Below are positions 20,193 to 28,131 of a stretch of DNA of 64,000 nt, piece after piece. A model generated the notes under the pieces. It did not search any database. It was not told the origin of the DNA and saw nothing but the letters and a program-made list of their open reading frames with translations. Positions within the stretch are counted from its first letter, which is position 1, and every line of letters begins with the position of its first letter. The position numbers and the translations under genes are program-made. The DNA is from a virus: positions 1 through 64,000 of IMG/VR virus record IMGVR_UViG_3300028746_000015; one strand, written 5' to 3'.

Positions 20193-22286
20193 ATGACTGT
20201 ACCAAGTGAACTAGTAACAAGCAAGGCGATGCAGTTTATTACCTCTCGGGGCTGGAATTGGAGATCAGCCGGTCCTCCACAATATGAGATTGAGACTTGC
20301 CCTTACTGCGACAAAGATGGGTACCATTTTAGGATGTCTCTGCATGGTGCAGATGACTCGCAGGCAAACAGGGACGGTTTGTGCGCCTGCATGAAGTGTG
20401 GTAAGCAGGGCAATCTAACCAGCCTGAAGCAGCATTTAGGAGTGACTATCCCTGAAGTCGAATCGCGCAAGGACTCAGGCGACACAGGACGCAAGACAGA
20501 AGAACTACCTGATCTAGAAGAGGCTCATCAAGCCCTCCTCGAAAACGCAAACGCAATGGACTACCTGATGAACGGTCGCGGCTTCTCGCGCGCCATCATC
20601 GAGCAGCAGAAACTAGGATACACACCAGAACGGTACTTCCGTGAAACCGGTAAGGTTCCGGCTATCATCTACCCGTACTTGGTTAATTCCAACAGTGTCT
20701 TCGTACATTACCGGACTTGCCCTGACATGGACAATCCTGGTAAGGTACCGAAGGCGTTTAGCTCTCCGATGGGCTGGACGGTGCCGCTGTACAATCAGGA
20801 GGCTCTGAACAAGGAAGGCCTCAAAGAGATCGTGATGGTCGAAGGTGAGGCCAACTGTATCTCAGCAATGGATCACGCTGTCATAGACATCTGTGGTGTA
20901 CCAGGCGCTAACTTTAAGAAGGCCGAGTGGATCGACGTACTCGATAAACTCGAACTGGAAAAGATATACATTTGCTATGACAAAGACAAAGTGGGCCAGA
21001 AAGCAGCGCAGACTCTCGCAGCGAAGATCGGCATTGAGAAGTGCTGGAAGATTACTCTACCAGACTTCATGGTACCTAAAGACGATGGCACTGAACGCCT
21101 CGGGAAGGACTTGAATGAATACTTCACGTTCGGCGGCGGTACAGCAGAATCGTTCGCGAAGCTCAAAGAGGAAGCTGTTCTCTTTGACGTTGATGGCGTT
21201 GCGAGTTCCAAGGATTCGCTTTCTGAGTTTATGGACGAGCTCGAAGGGAAGAGCGGCCTGGAACCGAAGTATAAGTCCGCTTGGCCTAGCCAGAATAAGC
21301 TCGTGGGATTTGACGAGGGTGATGTCATTGACATCCTCGCACCTGAGAAGGTTGGAAAGACTACCTATGCGATGAACCTGATGGAGCACATGTGCTCCAC
21401 ATACGGTGAAGACGGTGTGTTCATCTGTCTCGAAATGACCAGAGCGCGCATGGCCCGTAAGTGGGTCTCGCACAAGGCAGGTATCGAAGACAACCTACCA
21501 AAGGACGAAGCTGAGTCCCATGCTCTCCTCGCGAAGTTCAAAGAGGCAGTGCCGAAGCTTCAAAAGGAAGTACAGGATCGTGAAGGAGACTTCTACTTCT
21601 GCTATCCTCAGTACAAGAACTGCGAAGACATCTATAACCTGATGCGTGCCTGTATCCGACGCTATGGAGTAAAGTGGATTGCCATCGACAACATTCAACG
21701 ACTGGCCGATACGACGCCGCGAGGCCAAGGCCGTAACCGTACCGAGCACCTATCGGAGATCAGCAAGGTTATTTCGCAGATCGCGAAAGATTACGGTGTC
21801 CAGATTATTCGCATCCTCCAGCCGAACCGTATCCAGGGCGGTGGGATGGTGTCAACCGATAACGTAGACGGCTCGTCACAGATCGCGAAGGACTGCGATT
21901 GCATGTTGACGCTGCACCGCCCACGTATCGCGAACAACAATACCGCCGACGTCATGCAGTTCGACAGCGGCGCGCCGATGGAAGAAGAGGCGACGTTCTC
22001 TGATCGTATGCTTCTGACCGTAGGCCTGAGCCGCTATAGCTCTGGTGGCCGGTGTGAACTCCACATGAACGGAGCTACCTCGACCGTAAGTGAGATGTCG
22101 GAGCATCAGAAGAAAGTCATTCAGGCAATGGCCAACCACAACGTCGGCCACGCTGCACAGATACAAAACCAGAACCTCGCCGGTCTCAAAAAGGCCGTAG
22201 AGAAAACCGCACCAGCTTCCGTCGACGCAACTGCATCTGAGACGATAGCTGAGGAACCGAAAGAGACTGAGGAGATCGGCATCTAA
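20193..22286 (+). CDS. Primase-helicase (T7 gp4-like)
   Basis: 697 residues. Zinc-binding primase domain with C36/C39 and C66/C69 (CPYC ... CMKC); TOPRIM-type primase core with EIVMVEGEAN (Glu217) and ICYDKDKVG (Asp263, Asp265); DnaB-family helicase domain with a Walker A of the form APEKVGKTT (384-391) and a Walker B region WIAIDNIQRLAD. The architecture and length resemble T7 gene 4 (566) with longer linkers. It makes RNA primers and unwinds the fork 5'-3'. It ends in KETEEIGI, nearly the same as the end of the 7798 protein (AETEEIAI). It heads a long operon from a leaderless promoter. Confidence 0.95.
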   Translation: MTVPSELVTSKAMQFITSRGWNWRSAGPPQYEIETCPYCDKDGYHFRMSLHGADDSQANRDGLCACMKCGKQGNLTSLKQHLGVTIPEVESRKDSGDTGRKTEELPDLEEAHQALLENANAMDYLMNGRGFSRAIIEQQKLGYTPERYFRETGKVPAIIYPYLVNSNSVFVHYRTCPDMDNPGKVPKAFSSPMGWTVPLYNQEALNKEGLKEIVMVEGEANCISAMDHAVIDICGVPGANFKKAEWIDVLDKLELEKIYICYDKDKVGQKAAQTLAAKIGIEKCWKITLPDFMVPKDDGTERLGKDLNEYFTFGGGTAESFAKLKEEAVLFDVDGVASSKDSLSEFMDELEGKSGLEPKYKSAWPSQNKLVGFDEGDVIDILAPEKVGKTTYAMNLMEHMCSTYGEDGVFICLEMTRARMARKWVSHKAGIEDNLPKDEAESHALLAKFKEAVPKLQKEVQDREGDFYFCYPQYKNCEDIYNLMRACIRRYGVKWIAIDNIQRLADTTPRGQGRNRTEHLSEISKVISQIAKDYGVQIIRILQPNRIQGGGMVSTDNVDGSSQIAKDCDCMLTLHRPRIANNNTADVMQFDSGAPMEEEATFSDRMLLTVGLSRYSSGGRCELHMNGATSTVSEMSEHQKKVIQAMANHNVGHAAQIQNQNLAGLKKAVEKTAPASVDATASETIAEEPKETEEIGI

Positions 22287-22816
22287 TGACTCGTCGTGAA
22301 AGCGCCCTCGAAGCAATACGCTATCATCACCCAAAGACGGAGAGGCAACTGATGGTGCAATGTGGATTCAGCCTACGGCCTGTCGGCGGGGGCGCGTACA
22401 GAGACGCGTACCAGATCATCGGTACGGACCTGATCATCAAATTACCGAGGTGTGAGGGTCAGTCCATAGAACGTATCGAATACAGTATCGAGCATAGCTG
22501 GCTTGAGGTCGACGCTATCAGAAAGGTCATGAAGTCAAAGGCAAAGAGATGGCAGATGTTCAAGCCCCTTATGCCAGAGATTCTGTACTTCAATCACACG
22601 TACGGTACAATCGTTATGCCGAAATACAAGCGAGTCGGTCACAAGAGGCATTCAGATACTATCAGGAAACTCGAATATCTTGTTAACCGCTACCATGGTG
22701 TCGAAGACTCTGACTTGCATAATGCTGGCAATTGGGCGGAAGACAAAGACGGGAACTTGAAGCTTATTGACATGGGTTGCTTCCTCGAAGGAAACACAAC
22801 TTGTCCATCAAACTAA
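22286..22816 (+). CDS. Protein-kinase-like fold protein
   Basis: 176 residues, TAATGA overlap with the primase-helicase. Kinase-like features in order: a glycine-rich turn GGGAYRDAYQI, IIKLPR (Lys of the VAIK type), a hinge-like YGTIVMPKYK, a catalytic-loop-like DSDLHNAGNW (D-x-H-x2-N) and LIDMG in place of DFG. The total length is far below 250-300, so lobes are trimmed. It may phosphorylate a host protein or small molecule like T7 gp0.7 or aminoglycoside kinases do, or be inactive. Assignment by motif only. Confidence 0.65.
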   Translation: MTRRESALEAIRYHHPKTERQLMVQCGFSLRPVGGGAYRDAYQIIGTDLIIKLPRCEGQSIERIEYSIEHSWLEVDAIRKVMKSKAKRWQMFKPLMPEILYFNHTYGTIVMPKYKRVGHKRHSDTIRKLEYLVNRYHGVEDSDLHNAGNWAEDKDGNLKLIDMGCFLEGNTTCPSN

Positions 22817-23229
22817 GTAAGTTGACACCGAAGGAACGAGCCAAAGATCTTCGTCTACAACGAGAGTTTCACATTACACTCGCAGACTACCGGCTAATAT
22901 TCAAGTCCCAAGATGGTTGCTGTGGTATATGTAAACGTCCAAGATCAGACTTCAAAAATGACTTCGCAGTAGACCACAATCATCTTACAGGTGAGTTAAG
23001 GGGCCTGCTTTGTTTTACTTGCAATCGTGCTCTTGGCAAGTTTCGAGATAACGATGTTTTAGTTATAAACGCAGCCCAATACGTTCAGAACCCTCCGGCA
23101 GCTATTGCTTTAGGGAAAAGGATATTTACAGCCATAGGGCGTATTGGTACGAAGGTTAGGGCTAAGATCTTGGCTGGAATGAAGATAACGAAAGTAACGA
23201 AAGGTAAGAGTGGACTCAAACGTAAGTAG
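22801..23229 (+). CDS. Recombination endonuclease VII-like nuclease
   Basis: 142 residues from a TTG with AAGGA 9 bases upstream, overlapping the kinase-like gene by 16 bases; other starts are possible. Endonuclease_7 (T4 gp49) signature: CCGICKRP, then VDHNHLTGELRGLLCFTCNRALG. In T4 this His-Me-finger enzyme resolves branched DNA before packaging; small relatives also behave as homing nucleases. The basic C-terminal tail (KVTKGKSGLKRK) suits DNA binding. A second member is encoded at 47033 on the other strand. Confidence 0.85.
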   Translation: MSIKLSKLTPKERAKDLRLQREFHITLADYRLIFKSQDGCCGICKRPRSDFKNDFAVDHNHLTGELRGLLCFTCNRALGKFRDNDVLVINAAQYVQNPPAAIALGKRIFTAIGRIGTKVRAKILAGMKITKVTKGKSGLKRK

Positions 23230-23695
23230 GGTGCGCCGAGCAGATCGGTTCGCAGAAAACAAGGCAGCTTTCGATGATGTAATTGGAGACCCATACGCGT
23301 TTCCAGAGCCTATCGATGGCCAGTACGCAAGATATAAACAGCGTAGCTCGATTAGAGTTGCCAACAACGACTTCGATAGTGGTCACGCTACTCCTAATGT
23401 GTTACGTCCTTCACCACTTGACTTCTTCTGTGATGTCGAGCGTGCAGTAGAAGACGCGCTTACCGAAGACGAGAAGACTAAGTTCCTTCAGACGTACATC
23501 TGGGAAGAGGGCGAGGCATTCACACAACAAGAGCGCATCGACATCGAGCAAAGAGTGGGTCAGGTTTTGCGTGACCGCAAGATCAGTCCTGTTACATTGT
23601 ATTTTCGTGTCACCCGTCAATCGGTAGGCACAACCAACAGAGCTAACAAGATCAAGAGGACTAAAGAAGATGCCAATTACGCAACTCAGCGATAA
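23210..23695 (+). CDS. Hypothetical protein, possibly HTH-containing
   Basis: 161 residues from a GTG with AAAGG 5 bases upstream; a second GTG follows seven codons later. A polar N terminus is followed by a helical region (PLDFFCDVERAVEDALTEDEKTK...) and ISPVTLYFRVTRQSVG, which could be a helix-turn-helix like sigma region 4. That reading is weak. No other motif. Confidence 0.65.
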   Translation: MDSNVSRVRRADRFAENKAAFDDVIGDPYAFPEPIDGQYARYKQRSSIRVANNDFDSGHATPNVLRPSPLDFFCDVERAVEDALTEDEKTKFLQTYIWEEGEAFTQQERIDIEQRVGQVLRDRKISPVTLYFRVTRQSVGTTNRANKIKRTKEDANYATQR

Positions 23696-23864
23696 CAGCA
23701 GGCCAGCCGTAGTAGATCAGCTCAAGCAGGAACTCCCTGAGAACGCAACCATCGACCAGCGCAACATCCTGAACCAGAAGTTCGGCATTGGCGAAGTAGC
23801 CCTAACAGCATCAGAGAAGCTTTTGATCGAGAGAGAGGAACGACGTGGAAATAAACGTAAATGA
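23670..23864 (+). CDS. Hypothetical small protein
   Basis: 64 residues, AGAGG upstream, overlapping both neighbours by about 20 bases. Charged, helical, basic end (REERRGNKRK). Family not recognised. Confidence 0.6.
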   Translation: MPITQLSDNSRPAVVDQLKQELPENATIDQRNILNQKFGIGEVALTASEKLLIEREERRGNKRK

Positions 23865-24294
23865 TACGGCCCGGTTTGGTGAGACGGTTACCTTCCTGTC
23901 GGACGCGCCGTCTCCGCCTATTACTGCACAAGAGATCGTAGAGGGTTTCGGTCTTATAGACGAGGATGCTGGGATAAATCTGAAGACCCGGCTTATCAAG
24001 GTCTATGACAGTTCAGCTAACGGTACGCTGAAATACGTTCAATCTAGCTGTGGACATAAGTTCGTACCTGGAAAAGAACCAAGGCACCGTGGCTGTCAAG
24101 TTTGCTGGTTCACCTACTTCACGACGTATGGCGAATTAACGAGGACTGCCGACGAAGTGTACGTAAACCACGGCGAGGCTGCATTAGTCCAGTTGAGAGG
24201 AAGAACATTCACTACTAACTTCCTAAAATACATGGGTGCAATTGCACAGTGGAAGGCCCTGAGTGAGCAGCAGGCAGTACAAAGAGGTAACTAA
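23845..24294 (+). CDS. Hypothetical Cys/His protein
   Basis: 149 residues from a GTG behind GAGAGGAA. The middle carries SSCGHKFVPGKEPRHRGCQVCWF, a C-x-H ... C-x2-C cluster that probably binds zinc. The C-terminal third (NHGEAALVQLRGRTFTTNFLKYMGAIAQW) is helical. The arrangement CGH ... HRGCxxCW recurs in phage genes placed before mom-like genes as far as I recall, but no function follows from the sequence. It ends directly before the Mom-like gene. Confidence 0.65.
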   Translation: MEINVNDTARFGETVTFLSDAPSPPITAQEIVEGFGLIDEDAGINLKTRLIKVYDSSANGTLKYVQSSCGHKFVPGKEPRHRGCQVCWFTYFTTYGELTRTADEVYVNHGEAALVQLRGRTFTTNFLKYMGAIAQWKALSEQQAVQRGN

Positions 24295-25050
24295 ATGGAC
24301 TATAGTGTTAGGCGCATAGACAAAAAAACTGCCAACAAGATCGTGAGTGCTAAACATTACTCACATAGGTTGGGAATTTTCTGGGAAGGCTTTGGACTAT
24401 ACGCGCCTAATTTAATAGGTGTAGTCTGTTATGGACAACCTTCTGCTCCCATACAGAAGCATGCATTTAAAAATAGAGATTTTAGGTTATATGAGCTTAC
24501 TAGACTTGTAGTAGATTCTGGTACAAAAAATGGTGCAAGCTACCTAATATCCCATAGTTTACAAATGCTTACACAACAGCCATCTGCTGTAATAAGTTAT
24601 GCAGATTCCGCGCAAGGACATGCTGGAATTGTGTACCAAGCTACTAATTGGAAGTATACCGGGGCTGTAAAGGCTCATGACTCTTTCTATAAGGTTGGCG
24701 AGGAGGTACTCCACCCTATGACAGTTAGAGATCGCTTCGGTATAAATGATCCCTCAAGGTGGGCTAAAGAAAACGGCATTGAGGTTGTTAAACCTCAGCC
24801 AAAGCATAGATATTTTTACTTTGTTGGTAAAAAACAAGAGCAGAAAAGAATGAGATCATTACTGTCCTATCCAATCATAGATACTTATCCTAAACTGGAT
24901 AAAAAGACTTACGATGATGGGTCTTCTTGTATGAGCTATATGGAGCAATCAGATGAGCGAAGCACTGGCAGCACTGAAGTCAGCAGTGAAGACACCACAA
25001 GTCCCTTCGACGGGGAAATCGACGGGCAGTACATCGGCGACTTCAACTAA
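24295..25050 (+). CDS. Mom-like DNA adenine modification protein
   Basis: 251 residues; AGAGG precedes the ATG. The pattern KHYSHRLG (start), IGVVCYGQPSA, YELTRLVV, ISYADSAQGHAGIVYQATNW and Y-x-G is that of the Mom family (phage Mu Mom, 231 residues), a GNAT-like enzyme converting adenine in DNA to a carbamoylmethyl form that blocks many restriction enzymes. The gene is clearly A+T-richer than its neighbours and uses different codons, which suggests recent transfer. The last 98 bases overlap the recA ORF in another frame; its polar tail (about 218-251) is probably an extension. No Com-like translation activator is evident. Confidence 0.85.
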   Translation: MDYSVRRIDKKTANKIVSAKHYSHRLGIFWEGFGLYAPNLIGVVCYGQPSAPIQKHAFKNRDFRLYELTRLVVDSGTKNGASYLISHSLQMLTQQPSAVISYADSAQGHAGIVYQATNWKYTGAVKAHDSFYKVGEEVLHPMTVRDRFGINDPSRWAKENGIEVVKPQPKHRYFYFVGKKQEQKRMRSLLSYPIIDTYPKLDKKTYDDGSSCMSYMEQSDERSTGSTEVSSEDTTSPFDGEIDGQYIGDFN

Positions 25051-26143
25051 CGTAATAGTCAACACACAGCTCGCCGTTCAGAGCACTACATCCAAGGCCG
25101 ACAAGCTGAAGCAGCTCAAGACGGTGGCGGCGGCACTAAACGCGCAGTTCAAAACAACCAACAGTATCGTACGGCTCAAAGACCATGTAGGTCTGCCTAT
25201 GCCCTCAATTCCGACTGGCATTGCGACCTTAGACCTTGACGCCATCGGCGTCGGAGGATTCCCTCGCGGTCGCATCATCGAGCTATTCGGTCCTGAGTCA
25301 GGTGGGAAGACTACCTTAGCGTTGGAGACGGTAGCCGAGGAGCAGCGGACTGGAGCTCTGTGCGCCTATGTGGACGCAGAGCACGCGCTGGACCCGAACT
25401 ACATGGAAGCCCTGGGCGTCAACGTCGAGGAGCTGGTTATCAGTCAACCTGATAGCGGCGAGCAGGCCCTTGAGACCGTAGAGGCGCTGGTAGAATCCGG
25501 TACTGTTACCCTCATTGTAGTCGACTCCGTAGCCGCCCTGGTCCCGCAGGCCGAACTAGACGGGGATATGGGCGACTCCCACATGGGCTTGCAGGCCCGT
25601 ATGATGTCCCAGGCGATGCGAAAGCTTCGTGGGAAATGCTCTCTGCACGGTGTAACTGTCATATTTATCAACCAGATAAGGGAGAAGATTGGCGTGATGT
25701 ACGGTAACCCAGAGACGACGCCGGGCGGTCGCGCACTGAAGTTCTACGCATCGGTACGTATCGACGTTCGTCGTGGTCTCAGCGAGACGACTGACGGGGC
25801 CAAGAGTCCTCTCATCAAGGTCGGTGATACAATCATCGGACACCGTATGAGGCTCAAGATCGTCAAGAACAAAGTAGGCGCACCCGCTAAAGAGACCACC
25901 GTGGACCTGATCTACGGTAAGGGTATCGACCGGCGTACTGACTTCATTACCTTCGCAAAGGACATCGGCGCAATCGAGCAGGCTGGCGCGTGGTTCAAGT
26001 TCGAGGGTGAGAACATAGGTCAGGGCTTCCTGAAGGCTATCGACGCCGTCAAGGACAACCCTGCACTTGAACAGAAGATCAGGTTCAAGGTAGCTGAGCT
26101 TCTGGCCGCACGTAGGAAGAAGGTTCAAGAGGCACTGAAATAG
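24953..26143 (+). CDS. recA: RecA recombinase
   Basis: 396 residues, GGAG 9 bases before the ATG. Walker A GPESGGKTT (113-121; bacterial RecA usually has GPESSGKTT), VDAEHALD, IVVDSVAALVP (Walker B), INQIREKIGVMYGNPETTPGG (L2 region, DNA contact) and a C-terminal domain. The N terminus has a 60-residue Ser/Thr/Ala-rich extension before the usual helix. It forms ATP-dependent filaments on ssDNA and drives strand exchange; here probably for phage replication and repair with the PD-(D/E)XK nuclease and endonuclease VII. Similarity to bacterial RecA is high, so it was likely taken from a host. Confidence 0.95.
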   Translation: MSEALAALKSAVKTPQVPSTGKSTGSTSATSTNVIVNTQLAVQSTTSKADKLKQLKTVAAALNAQFKTTNSIVRLKDHVGLPMPSIPTGIATLDLDAIGVGGFPRGRIIELFGPESGGKTTLALETVAEEQRTGALCAYVDAEHALDPNYMEALGVNVEELVISQPDSGEQALETVEALVESGTVTLIVVDSVAALVPQAELDGDMGDSHMGLQARMMSQAMRKLRGKCSLHGVTVIFINQIREKIGVMYGNPETTPGGRALKFYASVRIDVRRGLSETTDGAKSPLIKVGDTIIGHRMRLKIVKNKVGAPAKETTVDLIYGKGIDRRTDFITFAKDIGAIEQAGAWFKFEGENIGQGFLKAIDAVKDNPALEQKIRFKVAELLAARRKKVQEALK

Positions 26144-26166
26144 ATCAAAAAGGCAACAAATAAACC

Positions 26167-26196
26167 TTGACAGCCTACCGGAATAGTGGTAGGCTG
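26167..26196 (+). promoter_or_regulatory. Leaderless promoter with built-in palindromic operator
   Basis: TTGACA (26167-26172), 17-base spacer, TAGGCT (26190-26195). A perfect 9-bp inverted repeat CAGCCTACC (26171-26179) / GGTAGGCTG (26188-26196) runs from the -35 to the end of the -10. The next gene's ATG is at 26202, 6 bases on, with no ribosome site. The repeat could be a repressor operator or, with the weak TATTTA after it, a terminator for recA. Confidence 0.6.
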
Positions 26197-26201
26197 TATT
26201 T

Positions 26202-26369
26202 ATGCCAGATGACATTCATTACCCCACAGTACCGCCGCGTAGTGAGTGGCAGGACTATCATAACTTTAGCACCTATAAGATCCGCAACATTCCTTTCCGA
26301 TTCCATGGAACGCCCGAACAGGTTCACCGTCAGGCAAAGGAAACCTTATCTAAGGAGAAGAAGGCATGA
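26202..26369 (+). CDS. Small hypothetical protein, probably leaderless mRNA
   Basis: 55 residues. It begins at the point where transcription from the 26167 promoter should start and has no Shine-Dalgarno. Composition is that of a real small protein (Tyr/His/Phe-rich WQDYHNFSTYKIRNIPFRFHG). Its TGA overlaps the next ATG. Function unknown. Confidence 0.65.
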   Translation: MPDDIHYPTVPPRSEWQDYHNFSTYKIRNIPFRFHGTPEQVHRQAKETLSKEKKA

Positions 26370-26569
26370 GATACGTAGTCGAACCAATAACCCGATCCGA
26401 CATGATCGTCTTCCTCGTCCGCGATACGGAGCAGAGATTTGTCCTGAAGGCCGACATGGATCTTCGCACAGCCAACGTCTTAGCCGGTATCATGAACACA
26501 CCTGGACCAGCTATCACTATCCAGGGCGGAAAAGTTATATTCAAAGATAGACTGGAGGCAGGTAAATGA
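26366..26569 (+). CDS. Hypothetical small protein
   Basis: 67 residues; AAGGAG lies 10 bases before the ATG inside the preceding gene. A compact beta-alpha pattern (MRYVVEPITRSDMIVFLVRD; FVLKADMDLRTANVLAGIMN). Overlaps the cupin gene by 4 bases. No family recognised. Confidence 0.65.
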   Translation: MRYVVEPITRSDMIVFLVRDTEQRFVLKADMDLRTANVLAGIMNTPGPAITIQGGKVIFKDRLEAGK

Positions 26570-27219
26570 TTGTCGAATTAGTGTATATTTTTATCCTTTT
26601 TATCCTTATGGCTATTCCAGCCATCATTGCCCTGAACCTTCTCGCCAAAGAGCATGGCCTCGGTATCTTTGAGTTCACGATGACTGAGCTATTCCCTTAC
26701 GTCGACATCGAGCGCGACGATGAGCCGGGCGTGATCTATCTGCGCCGGTTCCTTATCTACCCGCGCGACAAGGACTTCGGTAAGAACAAAGGGAAGGGTC
26801 GCATTTACCTTCACAAGTTCTATTTAGGAGATAGCGATCCTCACCTCCACGATCATCCGTGGCGATACACTAGCCTGATCCTTACGCGCGGCTATTGGGA
26901 AGAAACGCCGTATGATCCAACTATCACCCCAGCTACGGCTTGGACTAAGGGCGATGATCCTTACATGATGTACGACCACGGTGTCGGCGAATTGCGTATT
27001 CGCAAGTTCTATCGCCGCTTAAGCGTCCTACGGCGACCAGCAGTCTGGAGGCACCGCGTCATTCTTAAAGACAAGACGCCCGTCTGGACAATTGTTCGTA
27101 CAGGTGTAAAAGAACGGTCATGGGGCTTTTGGCTACTTGACAAATTCTGTCCCTGGCGTCAATATAACAATGGAGTCTGTTATTGCACTCCAGAAGAGAA
27201 AACTACAACGCAACTCTAA
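26566..27219 (+). CDS. Membrane-anchored cupin-like protein
   Basis: 217 residues; GGAGG upstream, ATGA overlap. An N-terminal transmembrane helix (about 3-25) is followed by a cupin-like beta-barrel: DPHLHDHPWRYTSLILTRGYWEE (two His of the metal site), RIRKFYRRLSVLRRPAVWRHRVIL (third His) and WTIVRTG. The HDHPW motif is frequent in small phage cupins of unknown substrate. The combination with an anchor is less usual. It may bind a metal and a small ligand at the inner membrane. Confidence 0.75.
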   Translation: MIVELVYIFILFILMAIPAIIALNLLAKEHGLGIFEFTMTELFPYVDIERDDEPGVIYLRRFLIYPRDKDFGKNKGKGRIYLHKFYLGDSDPHLHDHPWRYTSLILTRGYWEETPYDPTITPATAWTKGDDPYMMYDHGVGELRIRKFYRRLSVLRRPAVWRHRVILKDKTPVWTIVRTGVKERSWGFWLLDKFCPWRQYNNGVCYCTPEEKTTTQL

Positions 27220-27235
27220 CCAGAAAGAAGACTCC

Positions 27236-27505
27236 GTGGCTCAGAGCAAATACAATTCGAAGGCGTCAAAGCGTAGCAACAAACCTGTCCGCAAGGTCGT
27301 AGCACCTGGGAAGCCGGTGTTCAACTACACGAGTGTCTGCTGTGGCGTGGCTGCACTGAAGAAGCCTCTCCTCGTGGACTACGATAAAGAGTTCAAGGAT
27401 CGCGAAGGGCACCTTGGCTCATGGCGCTGCTCGAACTGCAAGAAGAAAGCCAAGGTCACTCGGACCAAGGTAAAGGCTGAGGAGCCTGTAGAGGTGGCTG
27501 CGTGA
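27236..27505 (+). CDS. Basic zinc-ribbon-like protein
   Basis: 89 residues from a GTG; the frame is open upstream over the cupin gene, but that part looks like a shadow. Lys/Ser/Arg-rich N terminus, then SVCCGVAALKKP and WRCSNCKKKAK, giving a C-C ... C-x2-C site. A small nucleic-acid-binding ribbon is likely. Start uncertain. Confidence 0.6.
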   Translation: MAQSKYNSKASKRSNKPVRKVVAPGKPVFNYTSVCCGVAALKKPLLVDYDKEFKDREGHLGSWRCSNCKKKAKVTRTKVKAEEPVEVAA

Positions 27506-27654
27506 ACATGACGATCCCGCCTAAGCTTTGGATGCCTATATTTCTAGTGGCCTCTGATGTAGTGGCGTCAATCGTGTACGGATGCTATCGAGACTGGCGG
27601 CACTGCATTTACTGGGGTGCCGCAGCAGTCCTTACCTCCGCCGCGAGCTTTTGA
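27502..27654 (+). CDS. Small conserved phage membrane protein
   Basis: 50 residues from GTG (or ATG two codons on), overlapping the previous stop. Two hydrophobic segments (KLWMPIFLVASDVVASIVYG; CIYWGAAAVLTSAASF) separated by YRDWRH. The pattern DVVA-x-IVYG-x3-DWR-x3-YW-x-AAAVLT is one I recall from many phage genomes next to lysis genes. Its position before the lysozyme suggests a lysis accessory or holin-like role. Confidence 0.65.
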   Translation: MNMTIPPKLWMPIFLVASDVVASIVYGCYRDWRHCIYWGAAAVLTSAASF

Positions 27655-27655
27655 A

Positions 27656-27676
27656 GTATTAAATACGTATTAAATA
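27656..27676. repeat. Tandem 10-bp A+T-rich repeat before the lysozyme gene
   Basis: GTATTAAATA occurs twice (27656-27665 and 27667-27676), and the junction forms the palindrome AATACGTATT. It fills the 32-base gap upstream of the lysozyme ribosome site (AAGGA). It may be a regulator site or a phage-specific promoter element. Confidence 0.55.
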
Positions 27677-27686
27677 AGGATAATTT

Positions 27687-28130
27687 ATGCCACAAAATCC
27701 GTGGATGGTCTATAGCGACACAGGACTATCCCTAACAGAACGAGCTGAGGCACTTAGACTCGTAGCCTACCCCGACCAGGGGTATGTCTACACGATTGGC
27801 TACGGTCACACGCTGGGCGTTTACAAAGGGATGGTTATTACGGCTGAGCAAGCAGTAGACTATCTCCGCATGGACATAGCTCACGCAGTAGCTACCGTCA
27901 ACACGTACGTCAACGTACCGATTACGCAGAACCAGTTCGATTCGCTGGTCGACTTCACCTTCAACGTCGGTGCTCACGCTTTCGTAACGTCGTCACTACT
28001 TGCCGCCGTCAACGCGCGTAATTTTACTATGGCAGAAGAGCAGTTTAGCCGTTGGGTATTCGTCAAGGGAACGGTAAATGCCGGTCTTCAGAATCGTCGC
28101 AACGCAGAGATCAAAGAGTTCGAGGGATAA
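27687..28130 (+). CDS. Endolysin, T4-type lysozyme (GH24)
   Basis: 147 residues; AAGGATAATTT-ATG. The catalytic triad is spaced as in T4 lysozyme: Glu21 (AEALRL), Asp30 (YPD) and Thr36 (YTIGYGHT). Then NQFDSLVDFTFNVGAHAF and the RW motif. It cleaves the MurNAc-GlcNAc bond of peptidoglycan at lysis. There is no signal peptide or SAR helix, so it needs a holin; candidates are the 50-residue membrane protein just upstream or the membrane proteins at 36,598-37,292. Confidence 0.93.
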   Translation: MPQNPWMVYSDTGLSLTERAEALRLVAYPDQGYVYTIGYGHTLGVYKGMVITAEQAVDYLRMDIAHAVATVNTYVNVPITQNQFDSLVDFTFNVGAHAFVTSSLLAAVNARNFTMAEEQFSRWVFVKGTVNAGLQNRRNAEIKEFEG

Positions 28131-28131
28131 C

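Noticed and set aside
28078-28131. Upstream start for the 28132 gene (and similar 5' extensions for 33470, 33258, 12940, 13206).
   Set aside because: The extensions overlap real genes in another frame and a good ribosome site marks the later start in most cases.
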